Assembly (NCBI GenBank): GCA_029465975.1
Contig: CM055730.1
Location: 22,194,344-22,258,343 of the forward strand
DNA from: Dallia pectoralis
Lineage: Eukaryota > Chordata > Actinopteri > Esociformes > Umbridae
DNA: 64,000 nucleotides
Direction of reading: 5' to 3'
Shown one piece after another: positions 24,340 through 35,417 of this stretch; the stretch's first letter is position 1, and every line of letters begins with the position of its first letter. The notes below the pieces were generated by a model that saw only the letters and a program-made list of their open reading frames with translations, was not told where the DNA came from and made no database searches. The translations under genes and the position numbers were made by a program.

Positions 24340-24640
24340 CAATTGACAAAATGTATAAGGCCCCAATCTGACAGGGCTCAGGCTTTTGAGTCAAATGCAG
24401 ACTCAGGAAAGCTGTACAAACAACAGTTTATTGTAATAGCATGGGCAAATCCAGTACAGGCAGACAGGCTGTGTTCGTGGACAGGCAGAGGTTCAGTAAA
24501 AAAAGGAAAACATTCGATTGGAACGAGACACAAGACAAACTGGCACAGGAACATGGGAAGGGCATGGGTTAATGGGGAGACCAGAGACACCTGCTGGGGG
24601 TTGACCACAAAGCCCAGACATAATCACGGGATTAGAAGTG
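24340..24640. mobile_element. interspersed repeat fragment, family unassigned
   Basis: The stretch has the style of a repeat widespread in fish genomes: CAACAGTTTATTGTAATAGC, AAATCCAGTACAGGCAGAC, GACACAAGACAAACTGGCAC and a CACCTGCTGGGGGTTGACC ending. The match is from recall of similar repeats, not from an alignment. No open reading frame or terminal repeats were found. It could be the untranslated end of a retroelement. Confidence 0.4.
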
Positions 24641-25687
24641 ACACACATACTGTTCTCTATAAGAAATGTCTTTTGATGTTTACCTTCAGCTCGTGAAGCA
24701 GGAAGCTTTACAGGTTATGTGCATTTTCCCATTCCATATGGAGATGGTCATAAACGTTCAGATCCCGATGTTCTTGCAGAGAATATTGAAAGGGTGTGAT
24801 GTTCGGCCAGGAACACGGAATATGGGTACACAGACAACCAAAATAAGCCCTTGGGCGAACATCACATTACAAGGAAAACCGTGCCTCAGTAGAAATCTTC
24901 TCAGCTGTGTGCGTATGTTGATTATGACTCACGGCTGAAACTACCCGCCTGGTAGTTAACAAATCTTTTAAGCAATCGCCCTCAGTTACTGCTCTCCTAA
25001 GCCTCCTGGCCCAGGGGGAACAAGCCGAGCGCCGAGCTGATTGATCCCAATTAACTTGTTTCTCTGTTCGGCTGATTCTTGCGTGGGCGGAATTAATGAC
25101 GAGTCGAGCTGTTTGAGGTTTGAACACATTGGTCCGGATTAGGCCGTTGCTTTTTTACTGCTTCAACAAGGCGGTTTATTCCGTTGCATTTCCCCGTTGG
25201 GGGAACAGTAGTGATTGAGTTAGTACACAACACTGGAAACAGACTGCCTTCTATTAACTGGAATCATTGGTCTCCTTGACTAAGCAATACATTTTGTGAA
25301 TCAGAATTGTTGCGGTAAATGTAGTTGATGTATTCAATTCTTTCTCGATGCTGGTTTTGGAAAATGGTTGTAAAGGGTTTAGTGAGCTATAGCTGGTGTG
25401 GGATATTACTTTAGATCTTAGCGGCCTTTCTGGAACAGATGTAGACGGTGGGACAAGATTTTGTAGACTTTTTATCTCTTACTGTCAGTCAGTGTGTGTC
25501 AGCTTGCTCTACTTCGTTCAACAGCAGCGAAAGAGTGAGGGAGTGAGGTAGTGTCGATGCTGGCTGTCCTTGTTCCTCTGAAGGGCAGTGTGGATCTGTG
25601 TAACTGACGGTGGGTTCATTAGGAACACTGAGAGATGAAATAAGAGTGCTTCAAATAACCTGAAGCTGAGAACAATGGAGCCTTGTG

Positions 25688-27029
25688 CACATCCCACTGT
25701 GTTCAGTAGGACATCGAATTACTGTGCCCATTCACACTGTGTTCAGTAGGACATCTAATTACTGTGCCCATCTACACTGTGTTCAGTAGGACATCTAATT
25801 ACTGTGCTCATCCACACTGTGTTCAGTAGGACATCTAATTACTGTGCCCATCCCACTGTGTTTAGTAGGACATCTAATTACTGTGCCCATCCCACTGTGT
25901 TCAGTAGGACATCTAATTACGGTGCCCATCCCACTTTGTTCAGTAGGACATCTAATTACTGTGCCCATCTACACTGTGTTCAGTAGGACATCTAATTACT
26001 GTGCCCATCTACACTGTGTTCAGTAGGACATCTAATTACTGTGCCCATCCACACTGTGTTCAGTAGGACATCTAATTACTGTGCCCATCTACACTGTGTT
26101 CAGTAGGACATCTAATTACTGTGCCCATCTACATTGTGTTCAGTAGGACATCTAATTACTGTGCAAATCCACACTGTGTTCAGTAGGACATCTAATTACT
26201 GTGCTCATCCACACTGTGTTCAGTAGGACATCTAATTACTGTGCCCATCTACACTGTGTTCAGTAGGACATCTAATTACTGTGCTCATCCACACTGTGTT
26301 CAGTAGGACATCTAATTACTGTGCCCATCTACATTGTGTTCAGTAGGACATCTAATTACTGTGCCAATCCACACTGTGTTCAGTAGGACATCTAATTACT
26401 GTGCTCATCCACACTGTGTTCAGTAGGACATCTAATTACTGTGTCCATCCACACTGTGTTCAGTAGGACATCTAATTGCTGTGCTCATCCACACTGTGTT
26501 CAGTAGGACATCTAATTACTGTGCCCATTCACACTGTGTTCAGTAGGACATCTAATTACTGTGCCCATCTACATTGTGTTCAGTAGGACATCTAACTACT
26601 GTGCCCATTCACACTGTGTTCAGTAAGACATCTAATTACTGTGCCTATCTACACTCTGTTCAGTAGGACATCTAATTACTGTGCCCATTCACACTGTTGT
26701 CAGTAGGACATCTAATTACTGTGCCCATCTACACTGTGTTCAGTAGGACATCTAATTACTGTGTTCATCCACACTGTGTTCAGTAGGACATCTAATTACT
26801 GTGCTCATCCGCACTGTGTTCAGTAGGACATCTAATTGCTGTGTCCATCCCACTGTGTTCAGTAGGACATCTAATTGCTGTGTCCATCCCACTGTGTTCA
26901 GTAGGACATCTAATTACTGTGTTCATCCACACTGTGTTCAGTAGGACATCTAATTACTGTGCTCATCCGCACTGTGTTCAGTAGGACATCTAATTACTGT
27001 GCTCATCCACACTGTGTTAAGTAGGAAAT
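25688..27029. repeat. 40-bp minisatellite array, about 33 units
   Basis: Each unit holds CACTGTGTTCAGTAGGACAT followed by CTAATTACTGTGCCCAT. The period is 40 bp, with a few 38-bp units where ACAC is shortened (for example about 25850-25950 and 26840-26900). Nearly every unit carries the homeodomain core TAATTA, with a few TAATTG variants. Confidence 0.97.
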
Positions 27030-28019
27030 CGTCAACATCAAACTATCCCCACTATCACAGAGCCGCACCTAAAGCACTCCAATTACCTCACACACGGTTC
27101 TGTGGGAGGTTGGTGAGGAGAGGAAGGGGTGCTGTTTCTATGGTGTTTCCATTGAGGTTTGCCAATTACCTCCACCTGGGGGGTAACGATTAGGACGGGT
27201 CCCCGGTGCTATCTTCAAAAGAAAGGGGGGAGTGGGTAACGAGGAGAACAGAAAGGGGCGAATAGTGAGATACTGCCTGGCCCAGTGAAGTTCTAATGCA
27301 TAATCTAGAGACATTTGAATTAATTCCTTGTTATTCCCCAACTTGTCCCGGAAACTGGACAACCTTTGATTTCGGGAGAACATTTATTGAAACCTTCTAC
27401 AATTTTGCAACCCTGAGTGAGTTTTTTTGTGCTTTAAAAGGGAGAAAATGGAACTATCATGATTAAACGAGAGCGTGGGATATGTGTTAATGGGTCAGAG
27501 TCATATTGATATGAAAATGATGTGGAATAATTACTCCCATATCCACTTTAAAACCAGTGAGTATTATGCATTCATGTCTGCTGTGCCGATGAGATCATCA
27601 TCAAAACACCAAATGAGGGAATATCCTTTGGAAGGATGTTGTTTCGTCCCTTCAGTAGAATTCCGGAGACTCTGAGAATCTATACCAAGAACAATCATGG
27701 CTTGGACAAAGATTTTTGAATCTGTAAAGAGTGCTATTAGTTAAAGCTTAAAACATAGATAAAACTATTTAAAGCCCAACAGAACAAAAATGGGGGGGGG
27801 TCACATTCACTCGTATCTAACCCCTGTTTCTGGGACGGGGGGAGAAGCGGCACGGATATTAATTTGCCCCTTCAAACTGTTCCTAGGGTACTAGCCACCA
27901 CTGTCTTGGCACACACTCGTTACAATTTGCTGAAGAATGTTGTTTGGCAATGAAAGAAAAGAATCCAGAAGAGCACTAGCTCACACACTACTTTTTTATT
28001 TGTTTAGTTGTCATTCATT

Positions 28020-28530
28020 TGTACGTGTGTGTCTGTGCGTGTGTGTCCGTGCGTGTGTGTCTGTGCGTGTGTGTCCGTGCGTGTGTGTCTGTGCCTGTGC
28101 GTGTGTGTCCGTACGTGTGTGTCTGTGTGTGTCCGTACGTGTGTGTCTGTGTGTGGCCGTACGTGTGTGTCTGTGTGTGTGTGTCCGTACGTGTGTGTCC
28201 GTGCGTGTGTGTCTGTGCGTGTGTGTCCGTGCGTGTGTGTCTGTGCCTGTGCGTGTGTGTGTGTGCCTGTGCGTGTGTGTCCGTACGTGTGTGTCTGTGT
28301 GTGTCCGTATGTGTGTGTCTGTGTGTGGCCGTACGTGTGTGTCTGTGTGTGTGTGTCCGTACGTGTGTGTCTGTGCGTGTGTGTCCGTGCGTGTGTGTCT
28401 GTGCATGTGTGTCCGTCCGTGCGTGTGTGTCTGTGCGTGTGTGTCTGTGACTCTGTGCGTGTGTGTCTGTGCTTGTGTCTGTGCGTGTGTGTCTGTGCTT
28501 GTGTCTGTGTGTGCGTGTGTGTCTGTGGTT
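28020..28530. repeat. GTGTGTCCGTGCGTGT minisatellite
   Basis: TG-rich units alternate GTGTGTCTGTGCGTG, GTGTGTCCGTACGTG and CCTGTGCGTG segments. Blocks recur: the stretch around 28070-28180 closely matches 28225-28365. Valine/cysteine-rich (+) and histidine/threonine-rich (-) frames are artefacts. Confidence 0.95.
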
Positions 28531-29449
28531 GGATAGTGGTTGATGGATTGTATTTTAGTACACCAGAAATACATTTTCCGAGGTTTGTGGTGACAAAGCT
28601 TTTAATTGTGCTCAGTACAGCGGTGAGAGGCACCGGGTAGAGTGACAGTGTGAATGAACGCTTGTCATCTATCATTTGGCTGCCGGGTTTTGTTTTCTGG
28701 GTCACGCTCGTCCACAGCGGAAATGAGCGAGAGAGCGTCGCTGATTATCAATCATTAGATGCACGTGCAGCCAGATTGATTGTCCCTCAGTCCTCTCATT
28801 TACTCTTCGTTATACTTCACTGCAGCAGGGTGGATTAAAACACTGTGTTTGTTTGCCGCCCGTGTGTGTGTTCCAATGAGTGTATGTGTGCGTTTTTGTG
28901 TTTTTAGGCACTTTTTAGAAAACGTTTTTTAATATCTAAAACGGCGACTTCATTGAGAGCTATTGTGTTGAGTGTGTGTGTGCGTGCGTGCGGCTAGCTG
29001 AAATGACTCAACTGTAAGTGCGATTATGTTCATGTTGGATCAACAAGAGACTTTACAATTTTTTTATAATTGTCATATGCTGTTAATACATGCATGTGTC
29101 TATATAACATTCCAAGAAGAAGAGAAGCTGAGGTTTCCAGAATAGTTCCAAATCAACCTTTTTTAAGTAAAGGTTTCACACAAGCACACATTTTTTGTAG
29201 TCTAACAGCTCCCGGGAAACATTTTTGTAATTACAAAGTCCTATTAAAAACATGAGTGTTAAAAGCAAAACGTGCTGACCTGACTAATGTTCCAGTGTGT
29301 GGCCCCCAGTCTCCCTGTTGAGGTTATAGAGCAGACGCCTCATTATTCAACACTATAGGTGTCACGCTTAAAAACCAAATGAGACGTTATATCACCACAG
29401 CCACCATCACACCCATCCAGCCAACCATCACACAGTCCCTTCATTACGG

Positions 29450-29450
<1 letters not shown>

Positions 29451-29497
<47 letters not shown>

Positions 29498-29515
29498 AGC
29501 GTGCGTGTGTGTGTA
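29451..29515. repeat. (TG)n microsatellite with CG-containing end
   Basis: A TG run of about 20 units ends in GCGCGCGAGCGTGCG and a further short GT run. Confidence 0.95.
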
Positions 29516-30010
29516 AGAGCGGTAACACCGCGGCGGGGTGTGGGGCTGACCTTGGCTTTGAAGAGGGGCAGCCGCGCCTCTCTTCGTCGCCGCTTGAGGA
29601 GTCGGAGGGTTGAGGGGAGGAGATGGGAGGAGGCGCGGGGGGAGCAGGACGCTGTGTGAATTGGGTGAGCTAAGGCGTATAAATGGGGCCTCATTATTGT
29701 GATGATAATAATAAACACGGCTGAGCACAGCGGAGAGGGGAAGGCACCGTGGATCACCGCATGGTTAATGAAGGTTAATTAGGGTCATTAGGAGCGCACC
29801 AACAACATACACCGTCATAGTCTAGGAGGGGGCGAGGGAGGGGGGGGGGCGAGGGGAGGGGAGGGGAGGGGACGAGGCCGGGTTGAGGCTCACGCCCCCC
29901 TGCTGTGATCGACCACCTACGGCACGGACGGATGACTGCGCAGCCGCTCTGGTTCGGTTAGAAGACAAGCGCCGGTTATCTGACGCCACTGTCAGAGGCC
30001 TGATCTCTCA
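29516..30010. other. GC- and CpG-rich intronic segment
   Basis: The segment contains CpG-rich stretches (ACACCGCGGCGGGGTGTGG near 29526; GCCGCGCCTCTCTTCGTCGC near 29571) and a G-rich tract at 29829-29876 of repeated GGGGAGG and GGGCGAGG motifs. It also has homeobox-like GGTTAATTAGGGTCATTAGG at about 29772. It may be an island-like regulatory region. Short frames across it show no domain. Confidence 0.35.
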
Positions 30011-30169
30011 GGTCTCACCTTCAGAGGAGGGGGGGGGGTCACTCGTAAGGTCACTTATGATAAGGTCAGGGACGGCACACGCCCACTTGTGTCTTGGAGA
30101 AGCAGCCTTTCTCCCCCTGCACCCGGGCCTCTTGTCCTCCTGAATAATGAAAACAAAAGGGGATTAGAA

Positions 30170-30420
30170 CGTGCCGCTATTAGAAGCCATGCAGTAATTA
30201 ATTTGCCTATTACGGCAGCTAGCTCGTTTATCTTCATGAGATAAGCTGATCAGTGTCTGGCTGTAGGTCCAGCTCTCCCCCCATCTTAAAGGACCATAAT
30301 TGCACTGGGGTCTCTCTTTTGATTGGTTGATGTAAAACACACTTAATCTCCCCCGCACAGATCGGGTAAAAAAGGGCGAGTTCTTAAAAGCAGATATTAG
30401 ACATTCCATTAGCCTCGATG
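30170..30420. other. candidate conserved non-coding element
   Basis: About 250 bp of non-repetitive, balanced-composition sequence carry CAGTAATTAATTTGCCTATT, a GATAAGCTGATCAG stretch and TTTGATTGGTTGATG. This texture (homeobox cores, GATA and CCAAT-type sites, no low complexity) is typical of vertebrate developmental enhancers. No alignment supports it here. Confidence 0.25.
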
Positions 30421-30439
30421 GATTTTCCTCTTTGCTCTC

Positions 30440-30870
30440 ACTCTGCTTCTCTTTCGCCTACTGTCTCCCTCTCTCTCTCTCCCTCTCTCTCTTTCTCCCT
30501 CTCTCTCTCCCTTTCTCCCTCTCTCCCTCTCTCCCTCTCTCTCTTGCTCCCTCTCTCTATCTGTCCCCTCTCTCTCTCCCTTTCCCTCTCTCTCTCTCCC
30601 TCTCTCTTTCTCTCTCTCTCTCTCCCTTTCCCCCTCTCTCCCTCTCTCCCTCTCTCTCTTTCTCCCTCTCTCTCTCCCTTTCTCCCTCTCTCCCTCTCTC
30701 TCTTGCTCCCTCTCTCTATCTGTCCTCTCTCTCTCTCCCTCCCTCTCTCTATCTGTCCCTCTCTCTCCCTCCCTCTCCCTCCCTCTCTCTATCTGTCGCT
30801 CTCTCTCTCCCTCCCTCTCTCTCTTTCTCCCTCTCTCTCTCCCTCTCTCTATCTGTCCCTCTTACTGTTT
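30440..30870. repeat. polypyrimidine (CCCTCTCTCT) tract
   Basis: About 430 bp of almost pure C/T include block repeats such as CTCTTGCTCCCTCTCTCTAT, seen at about 30541 and 30699. It is low complexity, potentially triplex-forming and not coding. Confidence 0.95.
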
Positions 30871-31853
30871 AGACGGAGCGGTGAGGAGTGAAGGTGAGGC
30901 AGGTTCCACAGGGGCAGCTGAGTCCATCTGTCTCTGTCCTATTAGCCTTTGCGCCTGGCTGCCGTCGTTAGCCTGCGATCTCCCTCTAATCAATACTATG
31001 GATGAGAATTGGATCCGTTGATCCATTGCCATCTCCTGGACCGTCCCATCTGCACATATCTAGGGTGGTTCGGCCCGGGTTGCTGGGCGATTCATCGGCC
31101 AGATTATGACTCCGATCCTCTGTTCAACCCCGAAGAAGAAGAGCGTGCACGCTTGGTCTCTAGCACAAACCACGTGCGGAACACTTGACAATGTGCGGTC
31201 AGGGCGGAGGCATTCAGACATGATCGCCCTCTCACGTGGGCCCTTCTCCCAGATTTCACCTGACCAAACGGGAGTTGGCGCTTCAATTTGCACTTTTTAA
31301 TTTCCCCCAGAACACGTGAGGGCACACGTAGGCGCACACATTAGTAACTCTCAGGCCCTCTGGGACCTCGGTCCCCCACCTCCGTCCTACTGCGGAGGCA
31401 TTCATCCCTGCCAAACACATCAAAGTAGTATACCAGGTTAGGACAAGAGGAGAGGAGGAGAGGGAAAGTTGACTAGGAAGAGGAGGTGAGAGAAGAACAG
31501 AGCAGGGAGAGGAGGAGTGACTGCTCCTGAGGGAGGTATTTCAAAGCAGAGGGCAGAGGAGGGCCAGGGGGAGAAATATTGTGGGAGGAAACCTGGAGGC
31601 GGGCTGACACGTTCACTTCCATTCTGTCACTTGCGTTTTGTCATGTGGTGTTGTGTCGCATGAATAAGGCAGTGTGTGTAAAAGGGCCCCAGCGACGCTG
31701 CTCAAAAGTGCCCTCCCTGACCCATTTAACCGGAGTAGAAGATGTTTGGCTATGATAAAGCATTTGACTTCACATGCCTTTGGAATAATAAAAGGGCTCA
31801 GATAGCTAAACAGATGGCTAAGATATGTTGTTGTGATAGGTGCAGAAAGGACA

Positions 31854-32597
31854 TTTACAGTAATGTCTATATGACGTTTAGATTACAGTAATGTCTATAT
31901 GACGTTTAGATTACAGTAATGTCTACATGATGTTTATAGTACTGTAATGTCTATATGACGTTTAGATTACAGTAATGTCTATATGACGTTTAGAGTACAG
32001 TAATGACTGCATGATGTTTAGAGTACAGTAATGTCTACATTATGTTTATAGTACAGTAATGTCTATATGACGTTTAGATTACAGTAATGTCTATATGACG
32101 TTTAGATTACAGTAATGTCTATATGACGTTTAGATTACAGTAATGTCTATATGACGTTTAGATTACAGTAATGTCTATATGACGTTTAGAGTACAGCAAT
32201 GACTGCATGATGTTTAGAGTACAGTAATGTCTACATTATGTTTATAGTACTGTAATGTCTATATGACGTTTAGATTACAGTAATGTCTACATGATGTTTA
32301 TAGTACTGTAATGTCTATATGACGTTTAGAGTACAGTAATTTCTATATGATGTTTAGATTACAGTAATGTCTATATGACGTTTAGAGTACAGTAATGTCT
32401 ATATAACGTTTAGATTACAGTAATGTCTACATGATGTTTATAGTACTGTAATGTCTATATGACGTTTAGAGTACAGTAATGTCTATATGACGTTTAGATT
32501 ACAGTAATGTCTACATGATGTTTATAGTAATGTAATGTCTATATGACGTTTAGAGTACAGTAATGCCTATAGGACGTTTAGAGTACAGTAATGTATA
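31854..32597. repeat. 28-bp minisatellite array, about 27 units
   Basis: The unit contains ACAGTAATGTCTATATGACG and TTTAGATT/TTTAGAGT, with CATGATGTTTATAGT variants. Most units include TGACGT, the half-site recognised by CREB/ATF factors. Variant units recur in a patterned order, for example the CATGATGTTTATAGTACTG type at 31925, 32290 and 32430. Confidence 0.95.
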
Positions 32598-32639
32598 GAT
32601 GAAGTTGATTGACCTTCATTATCCTAATTGAATAACATC

Positions 32640-33330
32640 ATTGGAAAAATGGATTGGTGTCTTTTATTCACATCTTTGGTCACATATGATGATATTTGAC
32701 ATGATATTTGTCCCATATTCTGACCACATGTGTTAATAAAGGTAACTAAAATTCAGAAATTACACAAAAAAAGCTCACCCAACCACCCACCCCCCTACCT
32801 GTAGCACCTTGTAAAGGTGGGGGGAAGTAGGAGTGGGTATAATGCAAATTCCAAGCAATAGGAAGTATGGTATCTCATTCCACTGTCCCAATGATCATCC
32901 ACAAATGGTAAGGTGCTCAGACTAATTGCTGGTTACATAGGACAGGTCGTCGCTCCAAATTGATCCCAAGATCCCCAGGGTTACATCCAGGGACCTACAG
33001 CCATGTCTTGACACAATCGCTGTTGTTATGCATGAGTGAACTGTCAGAGTCAAAGGTGGAGCTGTTTGACATGGCGATGGTAGCATTATGGTTTGGGGCT
33101 GCTTTGCTACCTAAAGCCTGGCCGAATTGTCATTATTGAGTCAACCATGAATGACATATTTTTACCAGAAAATTCTTGAAATGAATTTGAGGCCATCTTT
33201 CAAAAACCTGAAGCTTTACCAAACATGGATCTGGCAACAGGACAATGCTCCAAAATACACAGAATACAAGGTCACTGAATTGCAGAGTAAAAGCGTAGAT
33301 CTCAAATGTATCTAAAGAGGCGTGCATATT
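32640..33330 (+). mobile_element. degraded Tc1-like DNA transposon
   Basis: Reading the + strand in broken frames gives remnants of a Tc1/mariner transposase. GTTTGGGGCTGCTTTGCT (33091-33108) reads VWGCFA, and 33234-33260 reads QQDNAPKYT, the motif around the second catalytic aspartate. Upstream, GGTTACATAGGACAGGTCG and ATGTCTTGACACAATCGC are typical of the family's DNA. Stops and frameshifts interrupt the reading frame throughout, so it is inactive. Terminal inverted repeats and a TA duplication were not located, so the ends are approximate. Confidence 0.8.
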
Positions 33331-34562
33331 TTTTATGTATAAGAGCAACAGGGGTTATGACATTGTGGACTAGTGGAGCCTGACACCATTCCAAATCAAC
33401 TACAGGACGGCTGTAGCTCGGCTAATGGCTGCGTGGCGCTGAGAAAAGTGTCACAGACTGCTGATAATGACTACACCTGGCTGTGTGATTTCACCGTCCC
33501 TGTGAATGCCGTACTTATGAAAATCAACTCCTCCCGCGGTTTCTTTGATTGTTCCGACACGAAGGGCACCTTGGAACATATTCTCTCCGGACAAGTAAAA
33601 GCCAGATTGAAGAAGCCAGATTGACGTGGCTGTAACACCAATAATTAACCGGTACGCCTCTGGGTTGACCCATTAGAGATGCAGAACGTTTTTTTGCATC
33701 GCAGGCATTGATCCTCGTGCATAAGGATGGCTCTGTGGATTGCTGTATTTCTTTTGTGCCGGGGGGAAAATGTAATCTACGGAGTACAGGGTACGGAGCC
33801 AACGAGTACGGAGATGTAGCTCACGACAGAGCAACAGAATGTGCCCTTTTCAACCGTGCCAGGTGCAAACTCTTCACTGTGGCAGCTGACAAACCTCTGA
33901 AAAAACAGAGCTTTCAGCAAGGCCAGAAAACCATAAAAAGACAGCATGGGGTGTGTTTATTGTCTCTGCCTCTCACAATCTCAGCTCAGTCATGGAGGCG
34001 CGGGGGGGGGGGAATGAAGACTACACCATGTTTGTTTGCTGGCTTGTACGTGTCACATTTATTCTTTGCTCAACCATGTTTTCTCACTGGTTTCTATTGA
34101 AAGATAAGCAAACCGGTCGTCAAGTTGCCTCTAAAACCGAAGACGGATGGTCAGCAATCACAAGGAAAGAGCATAAGGAAGAATGAGAGAGAGAAAAATG
34201 AAAAGGGATTCAAATGAATTATTGCCAGCACAGAATGAACATTGGTCGTAGCTCATGGCACAGTACATCGGTCCAGACACAATAGCTTTGGAGCCGACCC
34301 AAAGACAATACATCATCCGGTCCCTGGTGCTCATTTGATTGGGTTTTCGATATGTCAGGCTCTGTTTCTTTTTTGCGCAGGCCTTTTGATTGCCACAGAG
34401 GAAGAAGTAGCCATGCGTTTCGTCTGGCCCTCCTTCTGTAATGTTCACTTTCAAAGAGATCAGTGGAACTAGTGCAGAACCACAATACCTTTCTTTGTTG
34501 GCGGGTCAATTTAGCTTGTGTCCAGTTGCTTTAAACGTTTGTATTAAACGACCAGCCGTCTG

Positions 34563-34802
34563 GCGAACTGAACAGATAGACAGACTGGTCAGACAGAAGG
34601 ACAGACTGATCAGACAGACTAGTCAGACAAACAGACTGAACAGACAGACAGACTGATCAGACAGACTGGTCAGACAGACTGGTCAGACAGACTGGTCAGA
34701 TGACCGGCAGACTAATCAGGAAGACAGCAGACTGATCAGGAAGACAGCAGACTGGTCAGACAGACAGTTGGGTCAGACAGACGGGTCAGGCAGACGGACA
34801 GT
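34563..34802. repeat. GACA/CAGACTGGTCA tandem tract
   Basis: Imperfect 8-13 bp units of AGACAGACTGGTCAGAC, with GATCAG and CGGGTCAG variants, run for about 240 bp. It is simple-sequence DNA about 500 bp upstream of exon 3. Confidence 0.9.
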
Positions 34803-34899
34803 GTGTCAATCTCTTGTCCCTCATGTCTCAGGACCTGTTTGGGTGTCCGTGTCAGTGCCAGATCATTGATAGTTATCTCTCCAGAGGCCCGACTGACAG

Positions 34900-35110
34900 G
34901 CAGAGTGGAGCCCAGTGAGGGGAAGTGAAAAGCAGAGAGCGGCCCTGGCTGCTGATCGACAAGGGGAACGATCGCCGGCCCTTATCTCGTCGTTGTCAGC
35001 CTGGGGCCGGTCGACAGAGGCGCTACCGGATATCGGCCAATCGAGCGCCATTGTGTGGTAGTGCCGGGGGCGGGTGATGAGGGCGTGAGATTACGGCGCA
35101 GTAGAAGGGT
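34900..35110 (+). promoter_or_regulatory. CpG-rich, promoter-like segment upstream of exon 3
   Basis: About twenty CpGs in 200 bp, with GCCAATCGAGCGCCATTGTG (a CCAAT box and a YY1-like CGCCAT) at about 35035-35055 and a GC box GGGGGCGGG at about 35065. It ends about 190 bp before exon 3. It could be an internal promoter or an enhancer. Transcription from here would start after the Qua1-coding exons. There is no expression evidence in the sequence. Confidence 0.3.
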
Positions 35111-35300
35111 CAATCGAGGGCCTCCCCGGAGATACGCTTCCTTGCCTTGTTTTTCTTGTCTTTATTCTGCAACTTTTTGTACCCTTTCAATTCGATCACC
35201 GCACACATATATCTATGATCTAGCGTCTTGTCCGCGTTGAAGTGCCACTCAGGTTTCATGTCCCGGTTCTAATGTGTGGTTGTTTGTGTCTCCCGAACAG

Positions 35301-35417
35301 TTTAACTTTGTGGGCCGGATCCTGGGACCACGAGGGCTGACAGCCAAGCAGCTGGAGGCGGAGACGGGATGTAAAATCATGGTACGCGGGAAAGGCTCCA
35401 TGAGAGATAAGAAGAAG
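35301..35417 (+). CDS. qki: quaking (QKI) coding exon 3, internal (KH domain)
   Basis: This 117-bp, phase-0 exon encodes 39 residues from [12 protein letters not shown] to SMRDKKK, equivalent to about residues 96-134 of mammalian QKI. It holds the first half of the maxi-KH domain: the GPRG loop (the KH GxxG motif that grips the RNA backbone), the following helix ([12 protein letters not shown]) and the start of the long variable loop with basic residues ([11 protein letters not shown]). By recall the protein sequence is identical to mammalian QKI, showing strong constraint. The acceptor is TCCCGAACAG before 35301 and the donor is AAG|GTGAGG. The frame is continuous with exons 2 and 4. A short CA/CCCACACA-rich stretch lies just after the donor (about 35428-35460). 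Confidence 0.98.

Larger units (their letters stand above)
23975..35300 (+). other. qki: qki intron 2 (11,326 bp)
   Basis: The intron runs from GTGAGT to a CCCGAACAG acceptor. It carries an interspersed-repeat fragment (24340-24640), tandem arrays (25688-27029, 28020-28530, 31854-32597), a polypyrimidine tract (30440-30870), a Tc1-like remnant (32640-33330), a GACA/GGTCA tract (34563-34802) and CpG-rich sequence at 29500-30010 and 34900-35110. In 24640-25687, 27030-28019, 28531-29450, 30871-31853 and 33331-34562 I see only ordinary intronic sequence with short unsupported open frames. Confidence 0.93.

Noticed and set aside
33091..33260. Intact Tc1 transposase
   Set aside because: Motifs VWGCFA and QQDNAPKYT are present but stops and frameshifts separate them, and no terminal inverted repeats were found.
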